The translations under genes were made by a program, and so were the position numbers. Under the pieces are notes generated by a model. It made no database searches. It had not been told where the DNA came from and worked only from the letters and a program-made list of their open reading frames with translations. Shown here piece after piece: positions 7,679 through 15,595 of a stretch of 23,529 bases of DNA. Origin of the DNA: RGIG5270 sp045538635 (GTDB taxonomy: Bacteria > Verrucomicrobiota > Lentisphaeria > Victivallales > Victivallaceae); the NCBI GenBank assembly GCA_045538635.1, contig JAZSRU010000188.1, forward strand, positions 1-23,529. The letters run 5' to 3'. Every line of letters begins with the position of its first letter. The first letter of the stretch is position 1.

Positions 7679-7707
7679 AATATATATCTTATTTTTTTAA
7701 ATTACAA
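7679..7707 (-). promoter_or_regulatory. Sigma-70-type promoter of pckG
   Basis: On the minus strand TTGTAA (7702-7707) and TATATT (7679-7684) are separated by exactly 17 bp, each one mismatch or two from the -35/-10 consensus. Transcription would start near 7672, leaving a leader of about 90 nt to pckG. Confidence 0.6.
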
Positions 7708-7767
7708 GTTTTTTTCGCAATTTTCGCAAAAAAAGTTATAAAAAACACCCGTAAATAAAATCTGCTA

Positions 7768-10074
7768 TTAAGCTTTGACGATTTCAATTATATCGCCGGC
7801 AGAAAACATTCCGTCATACCAGAGCGTTTTTTCAGCGGCATCGAACTCATATTCCACCTGTTTTCCATTGATTTTCAAAATCATTTCAGCGGGCAAAAAT
7901 ATTTTCAGCGGAGCATGAACCGTATTCAACACAGAAAATTTCAATTCCCCACCCGCACATTCAATATTGCCGACTTTCACATCGGGTGCCCAGAGCAAAA
8001 CAGGATATTCAGGCCTATCTTTACTGCATTTTACTGCGACAGTCCCCCCATCAACATCTGTGGGGGTCTGCAATGTACCGCAGATAAACCTGCCGTCGAT
8101 ACTGATGCCGGATGCAAATCCGCCCTCACCTGACACAGAAAAACTCCTGCCGTCAAGGCCGGTTATTTCAGATTTGACACATTCACCGCAAAGCCATGTC
8201 CAGCCGCCACGATGTTTGAACCATCCGGCCACACCGCATATAAGTGCCTGTGCCGCGCCGGTTGCAGAAAATGCCTGCCAGTTGGCAAGCTGATTCTGAT
8301 CGGAATCACATCCTGAAAGATTGAATGTTTCAATCGCGCATTGATAGCGCTGGAAATAATCCAGATAACCGCGCATAACGCGCCATGCTTCCATTGCATT
8401 GCCGCCGAAGCGTGCAGTTTTGCATTCATGCCCCAAATGCTGATTCATATGAACCGCTTTCCACATTTCACATGGGACTTCGCTGTCGTATGCCAATGCG
8501 ACATGTCCCATGGGATGATAAAGTGCAGTTGATTGATAATGCGCCAGTCTGCCGGCAATTTTGCGGTAAAGATACGGTCCCTGAATATAATCCATGCCGA
8601 GAGTATGAGTATTCTGGAAAATATTTATATCCGGCAGAGAACCGTCATTTTTCAGAGCGGAACGCAAATAACCGGCTTTTTCATCAAAGAAAGCATTAAC
8701 ATAATTACTGTCGACGAGTTCAGCCAGCTTGCCGCATTTTTCTGCAAGTTCGATGTCACCGCATTCACGGCTGAAATTTTCCAGCACACGCAAGGCATTG
8801 AACCACCAACCGTTCAGGCATGAAGCATAGAAAAGTCCGTTCAATCCAACCTGTTCGGAGCAATCCACACCGCAGTTCATAGACGTTGCCAAGAGACCTG
8901 TTTGCGGATTGACAAAACGCAGATTGAATTCAAAATACTTTTTAAAATAAGGCATACATTCAGCCAGGAATTCCCGGTCATCACAATATGCGATATATTC
9001 GTTGACCGAGGGGATGAGATGTATCGTGATCCACGGACAGGTTTCAACCCATGGATATTTCACCATATACCGCAAAAGTTTTTTGGTCCGCTCCGCCTCG
9101 CCGAACAACAGAAAATCCCGCGCTGGATAAACATGATCCCACAATGCAAAATAACCGAACTTATCCGCCGCCGCACGGATTGCCGCCTCATCGGGAGTTT
9201 CACTCAACAGCAAATGACGCTGATATCCGGGAAAAAGGCGAAAAAATTCTTCACTCTGTTCCAATGAATCAATTTTGACATCCAGAGGCGAAATGCATTT
9301 ACCACATCCGGCAGAAAAATTTTCTGCAAATGTACGGCGGGCATTTTTCTTTGCCTCTGCCAATGATTTACCGAAGCCGAAAGCACATTCAACAAAATCA
9401 TTTTTGACCGTACATTCGGCGATATATCCATTCGGCATCTCTCTGAAGTGCAAAGAATCCGGAGAATAAACGACCCAGAATTGAGAATATTTGCAATCCA
9501 GATAAGTACAGCTGATTTCAAAAACAATATCATCTCCGTCAGCATACGGCTTGCGGCGTTCAAAAAGAACTCCGTCTTCTGCAAAGGGCTTGGTGCTGTC
9601 AAAATTTTCACCGCGCAATTCTTCCGGCAGCCATTGAATATTGCTGGCAATGACCGAAAGCTGATTTTTAAGCGAATCAAATTTACCCTCAACCATGTGG
9701 AATGCAGAAAAAGTTATATCAAACTTTTCGCCTTTTCTGCCGGAGAAACGGAAAGCCATCGAATTTCTGTCGGCAGCGACCGAATAATCATCCGACTTGA
9801 AACCGAAAGGATAAAGTTCCGCCTTAAACGGAAAATACAGTTTACCGTCATGATGAAACTGAATCGCCGGAGAATACAGCGGATGGCCCATGGAACCGCC
9901 TGCTTTGCGCTGCATCCAGGGGACGGGAAAACGGTCAGGATACATTTTGCCGTCATGTTCGCGCACATCAAGCAGAGAAATTGAATTTATACCGCCGAAA
10001 CGCTCAATGGTAAATGAAAGTTCCCCGGCACAGAATGCACGGTACTCATTGCTCATCAAATCATCAAAAAACAT
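7768..10074 (-). CDS. Six-hairpin glycosidase-like protein (cytoplasmic)
   Basis: A 768-aa protein with no signal peptide. The layout is an N-terminal beta-sandwich (about 1-260), a helical (alpha/alpha)6-barrel-like region (about 270-640) and a C-terminal beta domain (about 650-768). The barrel holds LWDHVYPARD (311-320), NCGVDCSEQVGLNG, a helix ending ANWQAFSATGAAQALICGVAGW and many aromatic and acidic residues. These are features of six-hairpin glycosidases such as GH63, GH78 and MGH1-like enzymes. I cannot assign a numbered family or identify the acid/base pair with certainty. It lies 8 bp after the LamG gene and ends the operon, so it may process oligosaccharides brought into the cell after extracellular cleavage by the secreted partner. 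Fold is moderately sure; substrate unknown. Confidence 0.7.
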   Translation of the reverse strand: MFFDDLMSNEYRAFCAGELSFTIERFGGINSISLLDVREHDGKMYPDRFPVPWMQRKAGGSMGHPLYSPAIQFHHDGKLYFPFKAELYPFGFKSDDYSVAADRNSMAFRFSGRKGEKFDITFSAFHMVEGKFDSLKNQLSVIASNIQWLPEELRGENFDSTKPFAEDGVLFERRKPYADGDDIVFEISCTYLDCKYSQFWVVYSPDSLHFREMPNGYIAECTVKNDFVECAFGFGKSLAEAKKNARRTFAENFSAGCGKCISPLDVKIDSLEQSEEFFRLFPGYQRHLLLSETPDEAAIRAAADKFGYFALWDHVYPARDFLLFGEAERTKKLLRYMVKYPWVETCPWITIHLIPSVNEYIAYCDDREFLAECMPYFKKYFEFNLRFVNPQTGLLATSMNCGVDCSEQVGLNGLFYASCLNGWWFNALRVLENFSRECGDIELAEKCGKLAELVDSNYVNAFFDEKAGYLRSALKNDGSLPDINIFQNTHTLGMDYIQGPYLYRKIAGRLAHYQSTALYHPMGHVALAYDSEVPCEMWKAVHMNQHLGHECKTARFGGNAMEAWRVMRGYLDYFQRYQCAIETFNLSGCDSDQNQLANWQAFSATGAAQALICGVAGWFKHRGGWTWLCGECVKSEITGLDGRSFSVSGEGGFASGISIDGRFICGTLQTPTDVDGGTVAVKCSKDRPEYPVLLWAPDVKVGNIECAGGELKFSVLNTVHAPLKIFLPAEMILKINGKQVEYEFDAAEKTLWYDGMFSAGDIIEIVKA

Positions 10075-10082
10075 AAATCAAA

Positions 10083-10865
10083 TCATTTCCCGTTTTTCTT
10101 CAATTTATTGTACAGAGCAAGAACTTCATCAGCATCAAGCTGCTTATCGTAAATCGTAAACTCATCGTATGCAAGTCCTTTGGCCTGCGACAACACAAAA
10201 TCCGCATGCAACTTATCCGCTGTCAATTTATACGGAACTGATGTGCGCAAGAGTTCTTTGCCGTCAAGATAAACAATATAATTCAAACCGTCCCATGTCA
10301 TTGCGAGCTGATGCCATGTATTTTTGTCAAGTCTGGCCTCATTGCGGACATTGGATTTTTTGATATCATTAAAGCATGGGAAAACAAGCATAATAACATC
10401 ATTCATATTGCCGGGAACATGAGAAGAGGTACGCTGCAGTACAATATAACCTTTGGGACTGTATGAAGTTGAGAAAAATCCAGCGGCATAAGTTTTTTTC
10501 CATTTTGTTTTGCCCTGAGTAGGGGTATCGGGGGTCTGCACTTGCCAATCGACCGGATTGAACCAGAAAACAGCAGAGCCTGGAGCAGCGAAATCAACAT
10601 TATCTTTGACTTTGAAGCGCAAAGACTGAACCTTATCACCGCCGAGGACTGCCTTCCCCTTGACACCATCAATAAAAGAAAACCGTTTTTTATCAAAATT
10701 GCCGACAATAATTTTATCTGAACCTCTGGATTGATCCGGCTCAACATAACCGTCAAAACTGCAGTAAAATGCAATATTTTCATCCAGCGCATCAGGTACA
10801 TTATCTGCCGATGCAATCAACGGTAAAAAAACAGCAACAAGCAAAAACAGCATATATTTATTCAT
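10083..10865 (-). CDS. Secreted LamG/concanavalin-like domain protein
   Basis: 260 aa. The N-terminus is a signal peptide with a hydrophobic core (MLFLLVAVFLPLIASA) and a likely cut after Ala20 (ASA-DN). The rest looks like one LamG-like jelly roll of the Laminin_G_3/concanavalin A-like type. It contains NIAFYCSFDGY, a middle AVFWFNPVDW strand, then NTWHQLAMTWDGLNYIVYLD and GKEL, and finally AYDEFTIYDKQLDADEVLALYN, the classical last strand and helix of this domain. Such domains bind glycans or act as structural modules; no catalytic residues are apparent. The start is one base after the upstream gene's stop, with GGAGG 8 bases before the ATG inside the last codons of that gene, so translation is coupled. 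It probably works with the 1122-aa secreted protein encoded just upstream. Confidence 0.78.
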   Translation of the reverse strand: MNKYMLFLLVAVFLPLIASADNVPDALDENIAFYCSFDGYVEPDQSRGSDKIIVGNFDKKRFSFIDGVKGKAVLGGDKVQSLRFKVKDNVDFAAPGSAVFWFNPVDWQVQTPDTPTQGKTKWKKTYAAGFFSTSYSPKGYIVLQRTSSHVPGNMNDVIMLVFPCFNDIKKSNVRNEARLDKNTWHQLAMTWDGLNYIVYLDGKELLRTSVPYKLTADKLHADFVLSQAKGLAYDEFTIYDKQLDADEVLALYNKLKKNGK

Positions 10866-10866
10866 T

Positions 10867-13800
10867 TTATTTAACCTCCATTGTAATCAATTGCATACCA
10901 TATTTACCAAGTGTCAATTTGAAACTGTTATTTTTTACAGAATATTTTTCAACCGGAAATCTGCCATTGGCATTGACAATTTTCAATGTCTTCTGCAGAG
11001 TAACGCTCAAATCAAGCGGTTTTTCCGACCATGAAGCAAGAACGAGAATTGCTTTACTGCCATTGCGCAGCAAAATGGATTTCACCTCATCACTGCTGAT
11101 TATTACCGGATAATCATCCTGCCAGTAATCATATACTTTGCAGGCGGCAGTACCCATTCCCAAATCATAAACGATTTTGTTCAGAGGATCAAAATTTTCA
11201 CCGCGCATACTGTAACGCAATGCACCGAATATCATACGCATCGCCCAGTCTGTACGCATCATATCCTTATCGACCTTGCCGCGCAGATAAGTCGGATCCT
11301 CATGGACAAGGCCACAACCGACTATCGGGAAATGAACCTGCGGATAAGCTCCAAGCTGACGGCCGGTTGTTTCAATTTCCAGCAATTCAATGGGGAATGG
11401 TTTGTAACCGCTTGCCCATCCCCATTCCAGATCCAGCTGAATATCTGTCCAGCAGACAACCGGCAGGATCATCGCATTGGTAACATGGAGAGAGATCATA
11501 AGCGGCCATCTTACTTCTGACTGCATCTCCTTGCTCAAAACCCACAAGCGTTTATGATATTCACGCATATCCCAGATATCCGATGACGGCTGCAAATTAC
11601 CGTCAGGACGAATATAGGCATTGGAATTTATAATGTCATTACTTGTACGCGGAAAAACATTATCACAATAAATACCAACACCGCGGCGATACCATTCACG
11701 GGCATAATGCAGTGTAAAATCGCGATAAGATTTGACCGGAGTAATGATGATTCCGGCAGAAGAACAGAGATTATTGGTAGTCATATCCTCTTCTTTGAGC
11801 CACTTGCGGGTAGAAAACGGATACAAACTCCATTCATCCTGAAAAGTATTCCATTCCGGAGTCGTCTGATCCTGACAATGTTCCTCAAAATAAAGCATCG
11901 TCGGATTTTTGCCGACATTTGCCATCATACTGAGATGACCGCCGAATGCATGCCCCCGATAATTTTTGAAAAGAGATTCCGGCAGCGTCCCGTAATGTTT
12001 TTTCAGAAAACCTTCGATATATTTACTGTCGATTTTGCCTTTTTCACGGGCGATAACCATGCGGTCAACATATTCCCAATCATAACCGACAGGATATTTG
12101 CCGGCATAACTCGGACGGATGCCCCAGTAACGGTTGGAACCGCCATGCGGCGGGATTTTGAGAACGGGGTTGCGGAAATCAACAGGCATCGGCTTGACCG
12201 GAGAAGCCTGCATACCGAAAACAATGGTGCGTTCAGATGCCAGTTTCAATGTTTTATTGACGAAATAAACACGCAATACCAGAGTATCACCTTTACGGAT
12301 AAGCACTTGAGCCGGTTTATTATCATCCAGCGAGAAATTTCTGTCATTATCCGCAAACCATGAAATACCGCGGTCAACATTGCCCAGCCAGAGATAAATA
12401 TGCATATTGCCGTAAAAATCACCATTTGCCACATCAGAACTGCGCCAGACGACACCTTCACCACGCGGAATTCTAACCGCGGGATTGGTACGGATATGAC
12501 CCGATTTGATGATATGGAAATTTTTCAGCTGTTTGTCATCCAGCGGGATATCCATATAAAACTGCTCAATAAGCGGAGTTTTTCCCGTTACCGGAGCCAA
12601 AGTCACTTCAAATCTGGTACAACCGTCATATTCAGTTTTGGCAAGAGTTCTGACTTTGAAACCGCCATCCGCAACAGCCTCGCCATCAAAGATACATTCC
12701 GCAGCAGATTTTTTGACAAATTTTCCATTTGCAGAGGTAAATTTACCCTGTTTCCCATTGAGCATGAAATTATAGGAAACCTGACCGCGCATTATTGATT
12801 TATTGCCGGGCTTGATATCAGCATAAAGTCCATCGGATGCAAAAACATACTCATTGCAAACAGTTTTCAACGAATTGCCGTTTACAACGATATCTTTGAA
12901 CGGAGCATAAACTTTATCAGAAATGCCGAGTTTATTGTTTTCCCACGGAAAAACCCTGCGTTCAAATTTCTGTACTGCGGTACGGATTTTTTTTGCTCCG
13001 GCAAAAACAGACAGAGCAACATCATAATTGCCGTCAGCCAGATCGGGGATATCAAAATAAAAAGTATTTTCAGCTTTAATCGGTGCAAATTTCTTCCTGC
13101 ATACAGTTTTACCATTCAAGCTGATTGCGACAAATGCGCTGTCCGCATTTTTCTCTGCATCAAAGCGGATTGCCGCTTTTTTAAATGAAGGATAAACCGC
13201 AAACTGAAATTTATTGTTTATTTTATTGGCAATTTTCCACGCATTTTCGCGCTCCAGAGGAAGTTTAAAAGCAAACGGTGCGCTGTAAAGCTCATTTTTA
13301 CCGTTTTTAACTGTCAGAACCGCCTTATGTGAAGCACGCAAATGAATATGAGAACCATCATCATCAAAAGCGAATTTTACAGTTTCTCCGGGCGCCGCCT
13401 TTATTGTACGGCGTTGAAAAGTTTCCGGCATATCGCTGTGAGTAAAGCGGAATCCAAGCTCATACTGCTGTGTTTTTTTGCTGTTGTTGCGTACAGTACC
13501 GCGCAGATTGAAAAGCTGTTTCTCAAGCTCACCGCCAATAGTTTCAACCTGAATTGCAGGAGCATCCGGATTCAACACAAACTCCGCATACTGTTTCAAA
13601 TCATTGAAAGGAGCTGAATTCTGAATAAAAGGAGCCTGATTCCACGGACGGTACCAGTTGCGCGCAATCAACATTCTGACTTTTTTTCCATCAGCTTTAC
13701 CTGTGATATTCAAATCTTTGAGAGGGATCGCAACCTCATAAATCCACAAATTTGCTTTTTTGTCCAGATAATTTACCTGTTTCCATTTTGCGCTCCATGT

Positions 13801-14235
13801 TTCATCGGGTATTTTCCCGGTGCGGTCATGTTTGATATCGCAAACAGTACCTATCGAATTTACTGTATATTGATAATACTGATCCACACCTTCAGGCGCG
13901 ATCCACAACTCGATACTGTCATCTTTGAAAACTCTGCCGTCGCGGCGGCGGACACTTGAGAGCAATTTCACTCCGTCAGGCGGCAATTCACTCTGAACTG
14001 CAATATAGAAATTGCGGTCATCATAACCGAAAAAAGTTTTACCCTGCCGGAGTTCCAGATTACTTGAACGGCGGTCAAAAAAGCCAAAAATATTAGATGC
14101 CTGTTTCCATGCATCTGATGCTTTGCCGTTCAAAGCCGGAGCATTCGCCATTTTCGGGACCTGAAACACCGGTCCGGCACACAAACTGACAAATACCCCG
14201 AGCATGCAAAAAGATAAAATCAATTTATTTTTCAT
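10867..14235 (-). CDS. Large secreted CBM9-like / GH123 N-terminal-like (DUF6067-type) protein
   Basis: 1122 aa with a signal peptide (1 to about 20). Region about 22-225 resembles family-9-like carbohydrate-binding domains: ALNGKASDAWKQA, FFGYDDRNFYIAVQ, FKDDSIELWIAP (near 97-112) and WIYEVAIPL. Beta-rich Ig-like segments follow (about 230-425). Region about 430-715 has hallmarks of the DUF6067/GH123 N-terminal domain: WLGNVDRGISWFADNDRNF (about 615-633) and FGMQASPVKPMP (about 672-684). A probable (beta/alpha)8 barrel follows (about 715-1050), with GIYCDNVFPRTSND near 852-865 and DIQLDLEWGW later, then a C-terminal beta domain ending at GMQLITMEVK. Relatives with this domain include glycoside hydrolases, but the known GH123 catalytic pair was not identified, so activity is unproven. 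GAGG lies 7 bases before the ATG. It follows the pseudopilin gene by 22 bp. Confidence 0.78.
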   Translation of the reverse strand: MKNKLILSFCMLGVFVSLCAGPVFQVPKMANAPALNGKASDAWKQASNIFGFFDRRSSNLELRQGKTFFGYDDRNFYIAVQSELPPDGVKLLSSVRRRDGRVFKDDSIELWIAPEGVDQYYQYTVNSIGTVCDIKHDRTGKIPDETWSAKWKQVNYLDKKANLWIYEVAIPLKDLNITGKADGKKVRMLIARNWYRPWNQAPFIQNSAPFNDLKQYAEFVLNPDAPAIQVETIGGELEKQLFNLRGTVRNNSKKTQQYELGFRFTHSDMPETFQRRTIKAAPGETVKFAFDDDGSHIHLRASHKAVLTVKNGKNELYSAPFAFKLPLERENAWKIANKINNKFQFAVYPSFKKAAIRFDAEKNADSAFVAISLNGKTVCRKKFAPIKAENTFYFDIPDLADGNYDVALSVFAGAKKIRTAVQKFERRVFPWENNKLGISDKVYAPFKDIVVNGNSLKTVCNEYVFASDGLYADIKPGNKSIMRGQVSYNFMLNGKQGKFTSANGKFVKKSAAECIFDGEAVADGGFKVRTLAKTEYDGCTRFEVTLAPVTGKTPLIEQFYMDIPLDDKQLKNFHIIKSGHIRTNPAVRIPRGEGVVWRSSDVANGDFYGNMHIYLWLGNVDRGISWFADNDRNFSLDDNKPAQVLIRKGDTLVLRVYFVNKTLKLASERTIVFGMQASPVKPMPVDFRNPVLKIPPHGGSNRYWGIRPSYAGKYPVGYDWEYVDRMVIAREKGKIDSKYIEGFLKKHYGTLPESLFKNYRGHAFGGHLSMMANVGKNPTMLYFEEHCQDQTTPEWNTFQDEWSLYPFSTRKWLKEEDMTTNNLCSSAGIIITPVKSYRDFTLHYAREWYRRGVGIYCDNVFPRTSNDIINSNAYIRPDGNLQPSSDIWDMREYHKRLWVLSKEMQSEVRWPLMISLHVTNAMILPVVCWTDIQLDLEWGWASGYKPFPIELLEIETTGRQLGAYPQVHFPIVGCGLVHEDPTYLRGKVDKDMMRTDWAMRMIFGALRYSMRGENFDPLNKIVYDLGMGTAACKVYDYWQDDYPVIISSDEVKSILLRNGSKAILVLASWSEKPLDLSVTLQKTLKIVNANGRFPVEKYSVKNNSFKLTLGKYGMQLITMEVK

Positions 14236-14257
14236 ACTGTTACCTCAATCAGCGGCA

Positions 14258-14995
14258 TTAAAAAATTTCTGCTCTCCACGGCAATTTTGTATAATCAGTC
14301 AAAATCTCTGAACGCGCAACAGATGAACAATGTCCGTCCATCCACATAACATTGGCACGCTTGCCATGACGGAAATCCATAAACATATATTTATTATCCT
14401 CGGCGGCTTCGCTGTCATACTTGTAAAGAAGTCTGTTAGGAGGAACCGTTGTGGAATTGCTGCCGCAGTCTGCCGCATAAATAACGGATGAAGGATTTGC
14501 CATTTTGCCACTCTTTATTCCGGGCTTACTGTTATCATAAGTAGTGATTTCAGTTTTGTTATTTGCATTCATATACAAATCGCCATAGGGACCATGTCCG
14601 GAATTTGATGATTTCATTTTAGCTTCATCACAAAAGAAAAATTTCTTATCTTTAGTAGTCCAATTATTAAAATTATCACCGCCGAAACCTGTTGTATTCT
14701 CAATACAGCCTGCTCTGGCAAGCAAAAGCCACGGATAATCAAAACTACTTGCAGATGTCCATGCCGCCGCAGGAACATAATATCCTGAAACATCTTCATA
14801 AAATGCACAGAATGAATAAATCTGCTTCAAATTACTGAGGCATTTCATCGTACGGGCTTTTTCCCGCGCCTTGCTAAGTGCCGGCAGCAGCATACCGGCG
14901 AGAATCGCGATGATTGCAATCACAACCAGAAGTTCAATCAAAGTAAACTTCCCGGCGACAAACATTCTTTCATGTTTTTTAATGTTGTTTTTCAT
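14258..14995 (-). CDS. Prepilin-type pseudopilin with H-X9-DG motif
   Basis: 245 aa. After a short basic leader (MKNNIKKHERMFVAGK) comes FTLIELLVVIAIIAILAG, the class III signal and transmembrane helix of type IV pilin/type II secretion pseudopilins, with Glu at +5. The residue before the cut is Lys16, not the usual Gly (Gly is at -2). LLPALSKAREKARTMKCLSNLKQI follows, as is usual in this group. Near the C-terminus H210 and D220-G221 form the H-X9-DG motif known from prepilin-like proteins of Lentisphaerota and Planctomycetota. A start at 15076 is open, but the ATG at 14993-14995 has AAGGA 7 bases before it and gives a proper prepilin leader. It is the first gene of the operon with the secreted glycan proteins. 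It may be a surface or periplasmic scaffold; its role is inference. Confidence 0.88.
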   Translation of the reverse strand: MKNNIKKHERMFVAGKFTLIELLVVIAIIAILAGMLLPALSKAREKARTMKCLSNLKQIYSFCAFYEDVSGYYVPAAAWTSASSFDYPWLLLARAGCIENTTGFGGDNFNNWTTKDKKFFFCDEAKMKSSNSGHGPYGDLYMNANNKTEITTYDNSKPGIKSGKMANPSSVIYAADCGSNSTTVPPNRLLYKYDSEAAEDNKYMFMDFRHGKRANVMWMDGHCSSVARSEILTDYTKLPWRAEIF

Positions 14996-15234
14996 ATTTT
15001 TATCCTTTCTGTTGAGGGGGTGTTTTTCAGTTACACGGCATAGCCGTAAGGCATACGGCAGGGACATGGCGGGCAATGTGAGAGTTTTGGGATTTTTGAG
15101 AATTTTGGGAGATTGCCCGTGACTGCACTGCAGTCAAGCTGACAGATGTGTTGTCGCGCAACTTGAGCAGAGTACAGCAGTTTGTACGGAGCATCAGCTC
15201 CGCAGATTTTTGTTTGACTGCAGTGCAGGCAGCT
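14996..15234 (-). promoter_or_regulatory. Structured non-coding leader upstream of the pseudopilin gene
   Basis: Together with the repeats to 15595 this makes about 600 bp without a gene. Visible inverted repeats: GCCGTA/TACGGC (about 15042-15059, 5-nt loop); CGGGCAAT/ATTGCCCG (15070-15077 and 15112-15119); a perfect 14-bp pair TGCACTGCAGTCAA / TTGACTGCAGTGCA (15124-15137 and 15214-15227) enclosing CGGAGC-ATCA-GCTCCG (about 15188-15203). The sequence between the second pair, GGATTTTTGAGAATTTTGGG, resembles in the opposite direction the direct repeat at 15235-15298. No convincing -35/-10 pair was picked out. It could be a structured 5' UTR or a nested-repeat insertion. Confidence 0.5.
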
Positions 15235-15298
15235 GTACTTTTTCTCAAACTTCCCACTATTCTCAATCCTCTCAAACTTCTCATTTTATGCGGCACGC
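15235..15298. repeat. 55-bp direct repeat, copy 1 (with a 9-bp insertion)
   Basis: Begins GTACTTTTTCTCAAACTT and ends TTTTATGCGGCACGC. It is identical to 15504-15558 except for nine extra bases (TCAAACTTC), themselves a local duplication. The two copies lie in the same orientation 269 bp apart and flank palindromic repeat copy B. Confidence 0.9.
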
Positions 15299-15373
15299 TC
15301 CTGTCCTCGCGGCGCTAACCGCGCTATTGTTACTCCGAGAAAGCTTATATACTATTCAAAAAGTACCCTTTTC

Positions 15374-15459
15374 TTTTTTGAAAAGGTGGAGGGTCTTAGG
15401 GAGGCGGAAAAATCTTTTTTTCTTTTAATCAAGAAAAAAGTTTTTCCGCCTTCCTAAAC
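15374..15459. repeat. Dispersed palindromic repeat, copy B
   Basis: Same plan as 2466-2551: flank TTTTTTGAAAAGG, a G-rich block with CTTAGGGAGG, then a long hairpin with arms about 15399-15424 and 15431-15454 (GGCGGAAAAA...TTTTTCCGCC), closing with CCTAAAC as in copy A. It lies in the gap between the GntR-type regulator and the pseudopilin operon and could insulate the two transcripts. Confidence 0.75.
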
Positions 15460-15503
15460 AAGTTCCTATAATGTATATTATATCATGTTTGTTGATTTTG
15501 CTT

Positions 15504-15558
15504 GTACTTTTTCTCAAACTTCCCACTATTCTCAATCCTCTCATTTTATGCGGCACGC
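15504..15558. repeat. 55-bp direct repeat, copy 2
   Basis: Identical over its whole length to 15235-15298 once that copy's nine-base insertion is removed. It ends 37 bp before the stop of the convergently read end of the GntR-type gene. After the shared GCGGCACGC the two copies diverge completely, so the boundary is sharp. Confidence 0.9.
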
Positions 15559-15595
15559 GTTGTTCAAGCGTTTTTCCACAATCACATTACAATAC

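Noticed and set aside
11707..12363. Open 218-codon frame on the plus strand inside the 1122-aa gene
   Set aside because: Antisense shadow; the minus strand carries recognisable domains throughout.
14996..15076. Upstream start at 15076 for the pseudopilin
   Set aside because: It would put 27 residues before a normal prepilin leader. The ATG at 14993-14995 has a good Shine-Dalgarno sequence, and the extension covers the GCCGTA hairpin.
15027..15296. 89-codon minus-strand frame before the pseudopilin
   Set aside because: Built from the repeats and inverted repeats, low complexity, no ribosome-binding site, no protein-like pattern; kept as non-coding leader.
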